A program made the position numbers and the translations under genes. Below are positions 22,592 through 30,137 of a stretch of 30,352 bases of DNA, piece by piece. A model generated the notes under the pieces. It was not told the origin of the DNA and searched no databases. It was given only the letters and a program-made list of their open reading frames with translations. Within the stretch, counting starts at the first letter, position 1, and every line of letters begins with the position of its first letter. Source of the DNA: a virus; IMG/VR virus record IMGVR_UViG_3300022861_000085, positions 1 through 30,352 of that record. One strand, written 5' to 3'.

Positions 22592-22623
22592 CAAAAAAGA
22601 AAAGGCCCAGCCGGAGCCGGGCC
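22592..22623 (-). terminator. Rho-independent terminator after the early operon
   Basis: On the minus strand GGCCCGGC and GCTGGGCC form an 8-bp stem with one G-T pair and a 4-base loop (22623-22604). TTTTCTTTTTT follows. It lies 18 bases after the methyltransferase stop and should prevent read-through into the antisense of the tRNA. Confidence 0.8.
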
Positions 22624-22641
22624 GAAATCAATAGAGACGAA

Positions 22642-23411
22642 TCAATCTTCGGTCAGAAGCTCTTTGAGCCGGAGCGCAATGGCGTAGGGTATCTGCGGAA
22701 TTACTGAGTTTCCGTACGGTGAAACAAGCCGTCTGACCATCCCGACGGAAAGCCCATCGCTATGCGGTAGGCGTTGTATAGCTGCCGGAAGTTCGCTCCA
22801 CCTTCCAATAGCGTTGTGGCTAAACTGGGAGAATGCCGCCGTCGCTGGCTCAAGAACGCCTTGCCTGAAGAAACATCCCGCCCATCGCGTTTCGCGGGGG
22901 TAGGCAACGATCCATATCCTGTCTCTTTGGTGATCCGCGCCAACGGAACACGCTGGAATGCACTCCCATTCTGCGTCATACCCGCCCTCGGCCAAGGTTC
23001 CGAGTACACGCCCCAATCCCCGGTTAAGCAGAGCTGAGACGTTTTCCATGACAACTGCTCTTGGTCGTAACTCGCGAATGATTCTTGCCATGTGGAAGAA
23101 CAAGCCGGATCGCTCTCCGTCAAGCCCACGGGCCTCGCCCATCCAACGTTGGCAATGCTGAGGTCTTGGCAAGGGAAGCCGCCGGCGATAACATCAACCC
23201 TTTGGAGGTTTCTCCCCCCCCCGTATCGCACGTCTGTAACTTTTCTGTTTGCATGTGGGAAATTCGTCCTCAAGATGCGGCGGCAATCCGCGTTCTTTTC
23301 TACCTGCCAAACGGTTGTGAATCCGGCGCGCTCAAAGCCGAGATCGATACCACCGATCCCGGCAAAGGAGCTGCCAAGGGTTAGCGTTGAGGTAGTCTTT
23401 CCCGTTGTCAC
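22642..23411 (-). pseudogene. Cytosine-C5 DNA methyltransferase with a frameshift
   Basis: Two overlapping frames together make a whole C5 methyltransferase of about 257 residues. The first part, from GTG 23411 (GTGA overlap with the Gp37/Gp68 gene and GGAG 8 bases upstream), holds motif I (SSFAGIGGIDLGFERAG) and motif IV (GGFPCQDLS, catalytic Cys). The second part, ending at 22642, holds GLDGERSGLFF, motif VI (VVMENVSALL), motif VIII (QRDRIWIVAYP) and motif X (YGNSVIPQI). The frame must change by -1 near the GGG at 23140-23138, where one lost G explains it. A run of nine G lies upstream at about 23214-23222. It may be a sequencing error, a true mutation, or a switchable gene. The recognition part is short. 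Confidence 0.7.
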
Positions 23412-24310
23412 TTGGGAAACTCCATCCACTCATGTCTATCAAGTAGGTTACCGGCCGCTTTCTTGCCGACGTAACTCATGCACCGCTCAAGTGGGATTCC
23501 GCGCGCCTTCGCAATGCTTGGATCGGTGGTTGGCACCCATTCGCCCCACTGCTTGAAAAAGAATGGTATGCCGGCATGGGTGCATTGATCCCTCAACCGC
23601 CGCGCCCAATCCGCTTGCATCTGGCGTGCATCGTGGCCGCTCTCACCGCCCACGATCACCCATCCAATCAGCGGGCGGTCATTGATACGCGCCGTGGTCA
23701 GGTCCACCGCGCAATCATGGCCGGCGAGTTGGTTGGGTCCTGGCAGTTGAACCAACTGAAGATCGATTTCACCGACCAGCGGTTCGCAGCTCACAAAGAA
23801 CGGCAGGCAGTTCCGCACCGTCAACCGAAAGTCAAGAGCGATCTTTGCACGCTCTTCCCAGCGCGTCTGATCCTCAGCCGTGAATCCAAGGCGCACATGC
23901 GCGGGCCAATCGGAAAGCCAATGCGCGGGCAGGTACTTGAACCAATTCTCCGGCCGTTTCGTGAGCAATAAGAAATCAAGCCCATGAGCGCAACTTTCAA
24001 TCTCAAGCCAAAGCCGCTCACGCGCGTCAACCGGAGCCTCTGCATCGAACACATCGGCGAGTGAGGCCACAAACACGCGGCGGCGCACTCTCTCTAACAT
24101 CGCCTTACGGTCCCACTTGCGGAGCTGTGCCCAGTTGCCGTCGCTTGTGATGCGCCGCTCTGTGCCCGGCCCCCATGCGCCGCCATTCCACTTGTGAAAG
24201 TTGTTCTGCGTTTCTGCGTAGCAGTGCTGGCAGCCAGGCGATACGCGCGTGCAGCCGATCCACGGGTTGAACGTGTGATCGCACCACGCAATTTTCGTAA
24301 CTTCACCCAT
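23408..24310 (-). CDS. Phage Gp37/Gp68 family protein (DUF5131)
   Basis: A 300-residue protein from ATG 24310, with GAGGG upstream. The start shows the family pattern IAWCDHTFNPWIGCTRVSPG followed by CQHCYAE, with cysteines at about 10, 20, 27 and 30. Further on are RRVFVASLADVFDAEAP, LLLTKRPENW, LGFTAEDQTRWEER, FVSCEPLVGEI, WVIVGGESG and FFFKQWGEW. The cysteine cluster and fold pattern are thought to place the family near radical SAM enzymes, but I know of no established reaction. Its start overlaps the ASCH-like gene's stop by one base and its stop overlaps the methyltransferase start, so the three are probably expressed together. Confidence 0.88.
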   Translation of the reverse strand: MGEVTKIAWCDHTFNPWIGCTRVSPGCQHCYAETQNNFHKWNGGAWGPGTERRITSDGNWAQLRKWDRKAMLERVRRRVFVASLADVFDAEAPVDARERLWLEIESCAHGLDFLLLTKRPENWFKYLPAHWLSDWPAHVRLGFTAEDQTRWEERAKIALDFRLTVRNCLPFFVSCEPLVGEIDLQLVQLPGPNQLAGHDCAVDLTTARINDRPLIGWVIVGGESGHDARQMQADWARRLRDQCTHAGIPFFFKQWGEWVPTTDPSIAKARGIPLERCMSYVGKKAAGNLLDRHEWMEFPK

Positions 24311-24981
24311 CACGCACCCTCTTTCACGCGGCGCAAGGTCAACGCCCATAGCCACGGGTTTTCGTCCCATCCAAATCCGCGTTTCGCGTTGAGAGAATCC
24401 CACAGCTTAGCAAATGAAGTCCGGGCATTTCCGTACACAAAGCCGTGGTTGATGTCATGCCTCCATCCGCTGTGCCCGATGCCGCCGCCGTCATGGAATA
24501 GAGCGCCCTCAGCTTGCGCATCTTCCTCTGTGATTTCCTGCAACCGCTGCACACGAACATTGGTAATCTCAAGCGTGATCCGAGAAAACCTGCGGAACAT
24601 GAAGATTGACGGACGCCATTTCGCACCATTGAGCAATGTTCCGCCGTCTGCGGCATACACGCACTGTTCGGGGCCTTCGGTCATTCCCTCTGACGTGTAG
24701 GTTTTGCAGCGCCACGCGAAGTATGTTTCTTTCACCCAGAGCCGGTCGCCTACTTCTCCGAACGGGCAGACAAGAAGATGCTTCAAACTTTCAACCGTCC
24801 ACGGGACACGAATGATGCTTTTTTCACCCACTGTGTCGTATCCGTCCGGTCCAAAGCAATTGCGGCTTTGTTCTCTGTTGCCTACCGTGTCAAAGTTGAT
24901 TACTCGCCGCGTGTTCGTCTTGCGATCTTCAAGGAATGCGCGGACCATCGGGCCGCTGAATAAGATGGGACGTTCTTTCAT
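24310..24981 (-). CDS. ASCH/PUA-like phage protein
   Basis: A 223-residue protein. The N-terminus (KERPILFSGPMVRAFLEDRKTNTRR) and the later parts (CPFGEVGDRLWVKETY, WRPSIFMFRRFSRITLEI, VRVQRLQEITEEDAQAEG, FAKLWDSLN, WDENPWLWALTLRRV) fit the ASCH-like proteins often found in phages. ASCH folds are related to PUA domains and are thought to bind RNA or modified bases. The actual substrate is unknown. AAGGGAG lies before ATG 24981. The gene sits in one coupled unit with DUF5131 and the C5 methyltransferase. Confidence 0.8.
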   Translation of the reverse strand: MKERPILFSGPMVRAFLEDRKTNTRRVINFDTVGNREQSRNCFGPDGYDTVGEKSIIRVPWTVESLKHLLVCPFGEVGDRLWVKETYFAWRCKTYTSEGMTEGPEQCVYAADGGTLLNGAKWRPSIFMFRRFSRITLEITNVRVQRLQEITEEDAQAEGALFHDGGGIGHSGWRHDINHGFVYGNARTSFAKLWDSLNAKRGFGWDENPWLWALTLRRVKEGA

Positions 24982-24990
24982 CGTTCTCCC

Positions 24991-25569
24991 TTACGCGAAC
25001 AGCGCTAGTTGATCCAGCGCCGGCACAACCCGTGGCGCATCGAACAGAGGCTCCACGTCGTCTTGAGGCTCACGCGTGCTCAGCTCATCCAAGCGCGCCC
25101 AGGCCTCGTCATTGTCACTGTCCACAGCCTTGTCAATCACTTCGAGCAAGGCCGCTCTCTCCACATCCGGATCGAGTCCTAAAATCTGGCAGCACTCCGG
25201 AAAGCTCAGAAACTCATGCGATGCGCCCAGCGCGTACGCCCATGTTGGCGCGGCTTCCGACCGTGCAATCCAATCACGCGCAAGCAACGCCTCATCCGTG
25301 GGCTTGCCGGGATACTTCAACGCCGAGGCCGGCAACGGTTCATCGTCGGAAACAACCATGGGCACGGCCATCCCGCTCAACAGAGGCGGCGGAGCTGCGC
25401 ACGGCGCGGTTGCTGTCCTCTGCCCAGGCGCACTGGCCGGGTAGATGGTTCGTGCGTCAAGATACGCGACCTCGATCATCCGGAAGAAAAACCACAGCGC
25501 CGGTGTGTACACGAAACCGCACGTTGCCGCTTGCCATCTGCTCACGTCTAAACTGGATTGCTCTGCCAT
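24991..25569 (-). CDS. Unknown protein with C-terminal beta-clamp-binding motif
   Basis: A 192-residue protein from ATG 25569, which overlaps the preceding stop by one base. Residues 1-100 are poorly structured and Pro/Ala-rich. The middle (ARDWIARSEAAPTWAYAL, then FLSFPECCQILGLDPDVER) resembles a helical segment found in other phage and actinobacterial or acidobacterial proteins, possibly DNA-binding. The last seven residues, DQLALFA, match the QL-x-LF motif by which polymerases and other proteins bind the beta clamp. The phage encodes its own clamp about 1.5 kb upstream. A role at the replication fork is inferred; the enzymatic function, if any, is unknown. Confidence 0.6.
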   Translation of the reverse strand: MAEQSSLDVSRWQAATCGFVYTPALWFFFRMIEVAYLDARTIYPASAPGQRTATAPCAAPPPLLSGMAVPMVVSDDEPLPASALKYPGKPTDEALLARDWIARSEAAPTWAYALGASHEFLSFPECCQILGLDPDVERAALLEVIDKAVDSDNDEAWARLDELSTREPQDDVEPLFDAPRVVPALDQLALFA

Positions 25570-26024
25570 CACACCCTCGGTTTCGTGCCCTTGAAGCTGG
25601 GCCAACGCTCTAAAATTTCCGCTTCACTCTGGCCTGTGATTTCCATCCATCCGGGAACCATGCGCCAAAACTCTTGAATCTCCGCTTGCCGTTGCCCGGC
25701 CCGCTTGTTCTCTTCCCGCCGCCGTTCGCGTTTCCGTTCCAACGGCTCAACTAAATCGCCCAGGGCGGGGAAAGCTGTCTCACCCTCAGCGCGCTTGCGC
25801 ATGGCCAGCGTGCGCACCACATCCCGCACGTCGCCCGGCTCAAAGTCACACAGATGGGCGGAGTACAGCTTCAACGTCTCCGCGCTCACGGATGCTTGCC
25901 GGGCTTCCGCCAGTCCGGTCAAAATCACTTTGCATTGATCCCTCAAGGCTGGCTTTGAGAGCTTCGAGATTGCCGTTGGTTCTTGCCTGGCCACGATTGC
26001 CGAAACTGCCGCCTCCACGTCCAT
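25569..26024 (-). CDS. Small replication-associated protein, possible helicase loader
   Basis: A 151-residue helical protein with GGAGG just before ATG 26024. The pattern LKLYSAHLCDFEPGDVRDVVRTLAMRK, then FPALGDLVEPLE resembles helicase loaders and loader inhibitors of the G39P type, in which a helical bundle precedes FP and a helix. A charged segment (ERKRERRREENKRAG) follows. The assignment is weak; location next to the O-like protein supports it. Its 5' 179 bases overlap the end of the upstream gene in another frame. Confidence 0.5.
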   Translation of the reverse strand: MDVEAAVSAIVARQEPTAISKLSKPALRDQCKVILTGLAEARQASVSAETLKLYSAHLCDFEPGDVRDVVRTLAMRKRAEGETAFPALGDLVEPLERKRERRREENKRAGQRQAEIQEFWRMVPGWMEITGQSEAEILERWPSFKGTKPRV

Positions 26025-26736
26025 TGCTGCCTCCGTTTGCTGTCGTGAGCGGGAAGACTCCGCGCCAATCGTTGGTGATGCTTTGGTTGAGCACGTCTTC
26101 CGCGTGTTGTCCCGTCGCCTCGATCCGGACCAGATCAGCCACGATGTTGTTGCGGGCGTGGTCTGTCATCGGCTTTTTGATCTTCCGGCGCATCTCCTCG
26201 AAAGCGGCCCACACTTCTTTGGAAATCCAATCCGGCAACACAAACAGCGGAGCTTTTGGCGTAGCGGCCTTTGTTTTTGCTTTTGTCTCTGGCTCTGGTA
26301 CTGGTACAGGAACAGGAACTGGTACTGGCTCCGGTAGGCGGGACACCGTACCCGATTCGGGCTTTTCGTCCGTACTCTGTACACTCGCCGTACGTACAGG
26401 GTCTGTACAGAATCCGACATGAGCGCGGCCCAGGGCGTTCTTTGTGGCCTTGTCCGCGTGCTGTGCCCAGTCATGCACAAGCAGCCGGTGAACCGGATCG
26501 GCATCAAGCCATCCCGCGCCGACCAGGGCGGCAATCAGCGCGCCCGGCTCACCGTCCCACTCAACCCACGCCTCGATTGCCTGATCGGTGTACTTGCCAA
26601 GATTCCCTTGCGGAGTAAAGCGCCCGGTAAAGTGCCAGATAGCCTCAAGGCATCCAAGCGCCACGTACTTGGGACGGCCCAGCCTGGCTTTCAGGTCTGC
26701 GAATTTAGGGTGATCCGGTACAGCTCTGAGTGCCAT
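25846..26736 (-). CDS. Phage replication initiation protein (DnaD/O-like)
   Basis: A 296-residue protein. Residues 1-100 look like a winged-helix N-terminal domain ending in HRLLVHDWAQHADKATKNALGR. A Pro-Val repeat linker follows at about 133-150. The C-terminal domain (LPDWISKEVWAAFEEMRRKI, then PMTDHARNNIVADLVRIEATG, and VLNQSITNDWRGVFPL) is typical of phage replication proteins that load the helicase. The Gly/Asn/Arg-rich tail is probably flexible. It starts directly after the TAG of the preceding gene. The last 179 bases overlap the next gene. Confidence 0.75.
   Translation of the reverse strand: MALRAVPDHPKFADLKARLGRPKYVALGCLEAIWHFTGRFTPQGNLGKYTDQAIEAWVEWDGEPGALIAALVGAGWLDADPVHRLLVHDWAQHADKATKNALGRAHVGFCTDPVRTASVQSTDEKPESGTVSRLPEPVPVPVPVPVPEPETKAKTKAATPKAPLFVLPDWISKEVWAAFEEMRRKIKKPMTDHARNNIVADLVRIEATGQHAEDVLNQSITNDWRGVFPLTTANGGSNGRGGGSFGNRGQARTNGNLEALKASLEGSMQSDFDRTGGSPASIRERGDVEAVLRPSV
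26291..26338. repeat. Coding hexamer repeat for a Pro-Val linker
   Basis: Eight imperfect 6-base units of the form GGNWCN (for example GGTACT, GGAACA) read on the minus strand as alternating Pro and Val codons in the O-like protein. The number of units may vary between relatives. Confidence 0.8.
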
Positions 26737-27021
26737 CTACGCGGCCCTTTCTTTCTGCCGTTTGAGTTGGCCGATTCGTTCTGCCAACTCCATCATTCTG
26801 CGCACACGGCGCTTGTCTGCCTCGCGCGCAAGCGCCTGGTACTTGCGAGAGATGGAGGGTTGTCGGCCTCCATGCTCAGCGCGCCTGATTTCGGCACGCT
26901 TGGCGCTCACTGCCCATTCAGTACAGCCGAGCAAATCAGCTAGATAGGCACGTTTTGTGTTTGGATTCTCCCGGAGGCGCTGGATTGCCTCCGGGGTCCA
27001 TTGAAAGCGTCCGGATGCCAT
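26737..27021 (-). CDS. Small HTH DNA-binding protein
   Basis: A 94-residue basic protein. Residues 5-45 (WTPEAIQRLRENPNTKRAYLADLLGCTEWAVSAKRAE) form an HTH of the SANT/Myb-like or DUF-type found in phages. The C-terminal half is a basic helix (READKRRVRRMMELAERIGQLKR). It probably binds DNA, but the target is unknown. GAGGG lies before ATG 27021, one base after the clamp stop. Its stop adjoins the next start (TAGATG). Confidence 0.7.
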   Translation of the reverse strand: MASGRFQWTPEAIQRLRENPNTKRAYLADLLGCTEWAVSAKRAEIRRAEHGGRQPSISRKYQALAREADKRRVRRMMELAERIGQLKRQKERAA

Positions 27022-27022
27022 G

Positions 27023-28192
27023 TCACACCCTCATGGGCATCACGACGTAACCCAGCGTTTCGCCCTCGTGCGGGGTGGCCTTGATGAGCAACGGCGATTG
27101 ATTGGTGTCCGGTAGAGAGATGGTGATTTCGCCGTCAAGCCGCTTGACCAGGTCGGTCAGATACGCGCCGTTGACGCCGATGTATAGCTTCTGTTGCGGG
27201 TGACCTTTGCAGTCCACCGTTTCCGTAGCTTCGCCGCTCTGGCTGCTTGACGCCTCGATGGTGATCTGTTCATCGAACGTGAGCCGAACGCATCCCGAGC
27301 GTTCATCGCTGAGCAGCCCGCACCGCTCAAGGCTGGCAAGCATCTCTTTGGCGTTGACGGTGATTTCCGTGCGCTTTCCGGAGGGCATCACCGCTTCCCA
27401 GTTGGGAAACTGTCCGGTCAGTTTGGTTGACGCCACATAGACCCGCATGTCCGCGTCAATGCTGGAGAGAATCATCCGGTCGCTGAAGCACAGATCGACG
27501 CCGCCGTCTTCATCGTTGAGCAGCGGCAACAGAGCCTTGATGAACCGGCTGGGCAGTAGCAGAGTTATTTTCTCTGTGCATGGAAGCGTGTACGCCATGA
27601 GGCGGTGTCCGTCCGTGGCCACAAGCCGCAACCGCTCACCGTCACCTTGTAGCAGCACGCCGTTGAGCGTGTAGCGCGATTCCTCCTGGCACACAGCGAT
27701 CATGACAAAGCGCAGAGCGCGCGCAAAGTCACCCTGGGTGAGCGTGATGCCCTCGGCCTTCATTCCGTACACTTCATTGCTGGGCCAGCTCGCCGCCGGC
27801 ATCACCGGAAGCACGGCGCGCGAACGGCCGCATTGCATCGTGGCGCGCCGATCCGTGGCGCTGATCTTCACATCGTCACCGGCCAGGAGCTTTGTCCATG
27901 CGGTGAATTTCTCCGCAGGGATCACAACCGGCTTTTCAGGGCCGCCCAGCTCTTTCACAACCGCGCGAACATACACGTTAAGGGTCGTTGCTTCGAGCGC
28001 CAGGCCGTCCGGTATTTGCTCCATGCGGACGCATTGGAGAATCGGGATGGTGGCCGTACGTTCAATGGCCATGCCCACAATCTTGAGCGCCTGTTTCAGA
28101 TTGCTCAGAGAGATGGCCGCTTTCATAGGTGCGGCTTCCGGCGTCTCCGCCGCTTTCTTGGCCGCTAACTCTGGACTTACTGCTGTTGCCAT
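27023..28192 (-). CDS. dnaN: DNA polymerase III beta sliding clamp
   Basis: A 389-residue clamp. All three domains are present: ISLSNLKQALKIVGMAIERTATIPILQ at the start, TLNGVLLQGDGERLRLVATDGHRLMAY in the middle (the classic clamp signature) and the C-terminal end YVVMPMRV. It forms a ring on DNA that holds polymerases. It has about 22 extra residues at the N-terminus (Ala/Glu/Pro-rich) compared with usual clamps; this start has AAGGAG upstream, so it seems real. A phage clamp suggests a partly independent replisome. Few temperate siphoviruses encode one. Confidence 0.95.
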   Translation of the reverse strand: MATAVSPELAAKKAAETPEAAPMKAAISLSNLKQALKIVGMAIERTATIPILQCVRMEQIPDGLALEATTLNVYVRAVVKELGGPEKPVVIPAEKFTAWTKLLAGDDVKISATDRRATMQCGRSRAVLPVMPAASWPSNEVYGMKAEGITLTQGDFARALRFVMIAVCQEESRYTLNGVLLQGDGERLRLVATDGHRLMAYTLPCTEKITLLLPSRFIKALLPLLNDEDGGVDLCFSDRMILSSIDADMRVYVASTKLTGQFPNWEAVMPSGKRTEITVNAKEMLASLERCGLLSDERSGCVRLTFDEQITIEASSSQSGEATETVDCKGHPQQKLYIGVNGAYLTDLVKRLDGEITISLPDTNQSPLLIKATPHEGETLGYVVMPMRV

Positions 28193-28240
28193 GGTGCTCC
28201 TTCGTGACTTACAGGGTTGAGGGTGTGAGGGTAGCTCTGT

Positions 28241-28417
28241 TTACTTGAAGAATCCGCCCCAATAGAGCAGACCGAATGAGATTGCAGCCGAGAGCAGCTC
28301 GACAAAGATGTTGTATTTTCCGGTCTTTGGTTTCCCGTGCATCGTTGCAACGATGACCAACGAGAGGACCACGAGGGCGATGAAGATCAGTTGAGGAATG
28401 TGAACCGTGAACGTCAT
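28241..28417 (-). CDS. Small two-helix membrane protein
   Basis: A 58-residue protein from ATG 28417, with AAGGAG upstream. It has two hydrophobic segments, about 8-25 (LIFIALVVLSLVIVA) and 40-55 (LLSAAISFGLLYWGGFF), joined by a polar loop HGKPKTGKYN. Small proteins with the GKYN loop and a final LLYWGGFF recur in phage genomes; I do not know a proven function. It lacks the usual features of a holin cassette, since no endolysin gene is adjacent. It fills most of the gap between the clamp and the sigma-like gene. Confidence 0.75.
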   Translation of the reverse strand: MTFTVHIPQLIFIALVVLSLVIVATMHGKPKTGKYNIFVELLSAAISFGLLYWGGFFK

Positions 28418-28443
28418 AGCATCTCCTTTGGTTGAGGGTTGAG

Positions 28444-28899
28444 TTACTCGGGCAGGATGAGAAGTTCCGCCTCGATCAGCTTTGCGGTGAGGCGGTCCAT
28501 GGCCGCCGCGAATTTGTAAGACATCGTGCGCGTGGCCATGCCGAGCAACACGGCCGCCTCGGTTTGCGTGTATTCCTGAATCACCACGCGGTTGAGGATG
28601 TCCCTATCGAGTGAGGGCAGCGCCTTGATGCACTTCTCCATGTCGTGAACGAAAATCGCGGCATCTTCAAAGCACATGATTGGCCGGCTTGAAACCCATC
28701 CTCGGCCCACCGGGTCACGCAAAGTGGAACTGACGCGGCAAGGTTGCATGGATGCGTAGAGGTAGCGCCGCAACAGGCCGTGCGCATGGGCGCGGAGGAA
28801 ATACAACTCAATCTCTTCCGGCTCTTGCACGGGCTTGGCTTTCTTCTGTGCGGGCCGTGTGAGCGATGGTTTAGGCGTACTGGCGAATGCGCTCTTCAC
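28444..28899 (-). CDS. Sigma-region-4-like regulator
   Basis: A 151-residue protein. The C-terminal 70 residues have the region-4 HTH pattern: ALPSLDRDILNRVVIQEYTQTEAAVLLGMATRTMSYKFAAAMDRL. Phage proteins of this type (ArpU-like or sigma-like) often turn on late genes. The first 75 residues are basic then mixed and do not look like sigma region 2, so it is not a complete sigma factor. Start GTG 28899 overlaps the zinc-ribbon stop as GTGA, with GGAGG upstream. Whether it drives the late operon of this phage is inferred. Confidence 0.72.
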   Translation of the reverse strand: MKSAFASTPKPSLTRPAQKKAKPVQEPEEIELYFLRAHAHGLLRRYLYASMQPCRVSSTLRDPVGRGWVSSRPIMCFEDAAIFVHDMEKCIKALPSLDRDILNRVVIQEYTQTEAAVLLGMATRTMSYKFAAAMDRLTAKLIEAELLILPE

Positions 28900-29114
28900 G
28901 CGTCAACCTCCATGCGGATCGTGATTCCTTCGAGAGCAATGTTGCGCTTAAGGTGCTTCGTGGCAGGGCGGCCACGGCGCTTGCGGCTCTCCGGCGTCGG
29001 GAAGTCTTTCAGCATTTCCGTGCAACGCGCGCAGTAAGGGTTTGTCTGAGTGCTAGGGCGCGTGAAGATAGAGCCGCAAGCCTCGCATGTTTTCAACTCA
29101 ACGCAGGTGTCCAT
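28896..29114 (-). CDS. Small zinc-ribbon protein
   Basis: A 72-residue protein with two Cys pairs, CEACGS at about 10-15 and CARC at about 28-31, followed by a basic stretch (RKRRGRPATKH) that recalls an AT-hook. It probably binds zinc and nucleic acid. It is translationally coupled to the sigma-like protein, so the two may act together. No named family is recognised. Confidence 0.7.
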   Translation of the reverse strand: MDTCVELKTCEACGSIFTRPSTQTNPYCARCTEMLKDFPTPESRKRRGRPATKHLKRNIALEGITIRMEVDA

Positions 29115-29127
29115 GTCGCCGCCTTTT

Positions 29128-29787
29128 CTAGCTGATCTGTTGGGCGATGCGCTCTACTTTGCACGCCATTGTGAGGTAGTGGAATCGGCGGATGAATTCC
29201 ACCTCGGCGTGTTGCGGATCGAGCGGATAGATCGTCTCCGGCAACTGTTCGCTACCGCATTGCCATTGCTCCAAATCAGCGGGCGGAACATCCATCAGGT
29301 CGCGCATTTCGGTGTTGAGCAAGATGCAATCGGCGTGCTTCACCACAGCAGGCTCGTGTGGTGATAGGTCGAACCGCTCTTTGATAACTTCCATGAGGTT
29401 GCGCTCAAAGCCCTTGTAGAGCTGCCCCAGGCCAGGCGCGCGCTTGAGCGGGCTGGGCACATCGCAGAGATAAGCCTCTGAGGCATCGTGCAACAGACCC
29501 CACAGAGCCATCTCGCGGGCCGCCTTCACGCGGAGTGAGAGCGCACCGTGCTCTGCCATCGTCAACTGCTCTGCCAGCTTGCTCACGCGCAAGCTGTGAT
29601 CGGCCACGCTGTAAAAGCAGTAAGTGTGCCCCGTGAACCGGCAGACAAGAGAGAGAGCGTGGGCAATGTCTTCAATGTCCACCTCTTCTGGCGTTGGATC
29701 GAGCGGCCAGAATTTCTTGCCGGTGAAAGTGCGGATGAATGTGTCTTGGGTGCGGATCACGCGCGGAGATTCGGAGACCATTAGCAT
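29128..29787 (-). CDS. HD-domain nucleotidase (YfbR-like)
   Basis: A 219-residue protein with the HD pattern: His64 in VADHSLRVSKLA, His100-Asp101 in LLHDASEAYLCDVPSPLK, and an Asp in VKHADCILLNTE. The segment GKKFWPLDPTPEEVDIEDIAHALS is typical of phage HD enzymes. YfbR-type proteins remove phosphate from deoxynucleoside monophosphates, so a role in nucleotide pools during phage replication is likely. The start is ATG 29787 or the ATG two codons later at 29781, which overlaps the preceding stop. Confidence 0.85.
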   Translation of the reverse strand: MLMVSESPRVIRTQDTFIRTFTGKKFWPLDPTPEEVDIEDIAHALSLVCRFTGHTYCFYSVADHSLRVSKLAEQLTMAEHGALSLRVKAAREMALWGLLHDASEAYLCDVPSPLKRAPGLGQLYKGFERNLMEVIKERFDLSPHEPAVVKHADCILLNTEMRDLMDVPPADLEQWQCGSEQLPETIYPLDPQHAEVEFIRRFHYLTMACKVERIAQQIS

Positions 29788-30137
29788 GTGGCCGCCTCGA
29801 TCTTGACGGCGCGGTACTGATAGAGGCCGCTACCTGGGCGTGTGCGTTCGCGTTCAACCGTCCATCCGCGACGGCGCATATCCCGCAACCGCGCGCTGAT
29901 AGACGCCTCCCCGTGCTTGCTGCCAGGGTGACGGCGGCGGAGTTCGGTGCAGATGTTGGGCAGGGTGCGCCAGAAGCCATCGGCCATGACGGCCTCGACC
30001 TGGGCTTGCTGTGAGATGAGGCGTTGCCCGTCCTGTGCCGGTGCGTCACAGAAGAGTTGCGGCGTCTCGTTGGGGTTGAACAGGTTTCCGTGCAGGGGAT
30101 TCGCGCCAAGGGTTGAGCGGCTGTGTCCGAGTTTCAT
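29781..30137 (-). CDS. Winged-HTH DNA-binding protein
   Basis: A 118-residue protein. Residues 40-105 form a winged helix: QAQVEAVMADGFWRTLPNI, EASISARLRDMRRRGWTVERER, then SGLYQYRAV. Proteins of this form are common in phages and probably bind DNA or regulate; the target is unknown. ATG 30137 overlaps the preceding gene as ATGA. Confidence 0.75.
   Translation of the reverse strand: MKLGHSRSTLGANPLHGNLFNPNETPQLFCDAPAQDGQRLISQQAQVEAVMADGFWRTLPNICTELRRRHPGSKHGEASISARLRDMRRRGWTVERERTRPGSGLYQYRAVKIEAATC

Noticed and set aside
28241-28417. The small membrane protein as a holin
   Set aside because: No endolysin or spanin gene is next to it, and it belongs to the early/replication region; two helices alone are not enough.
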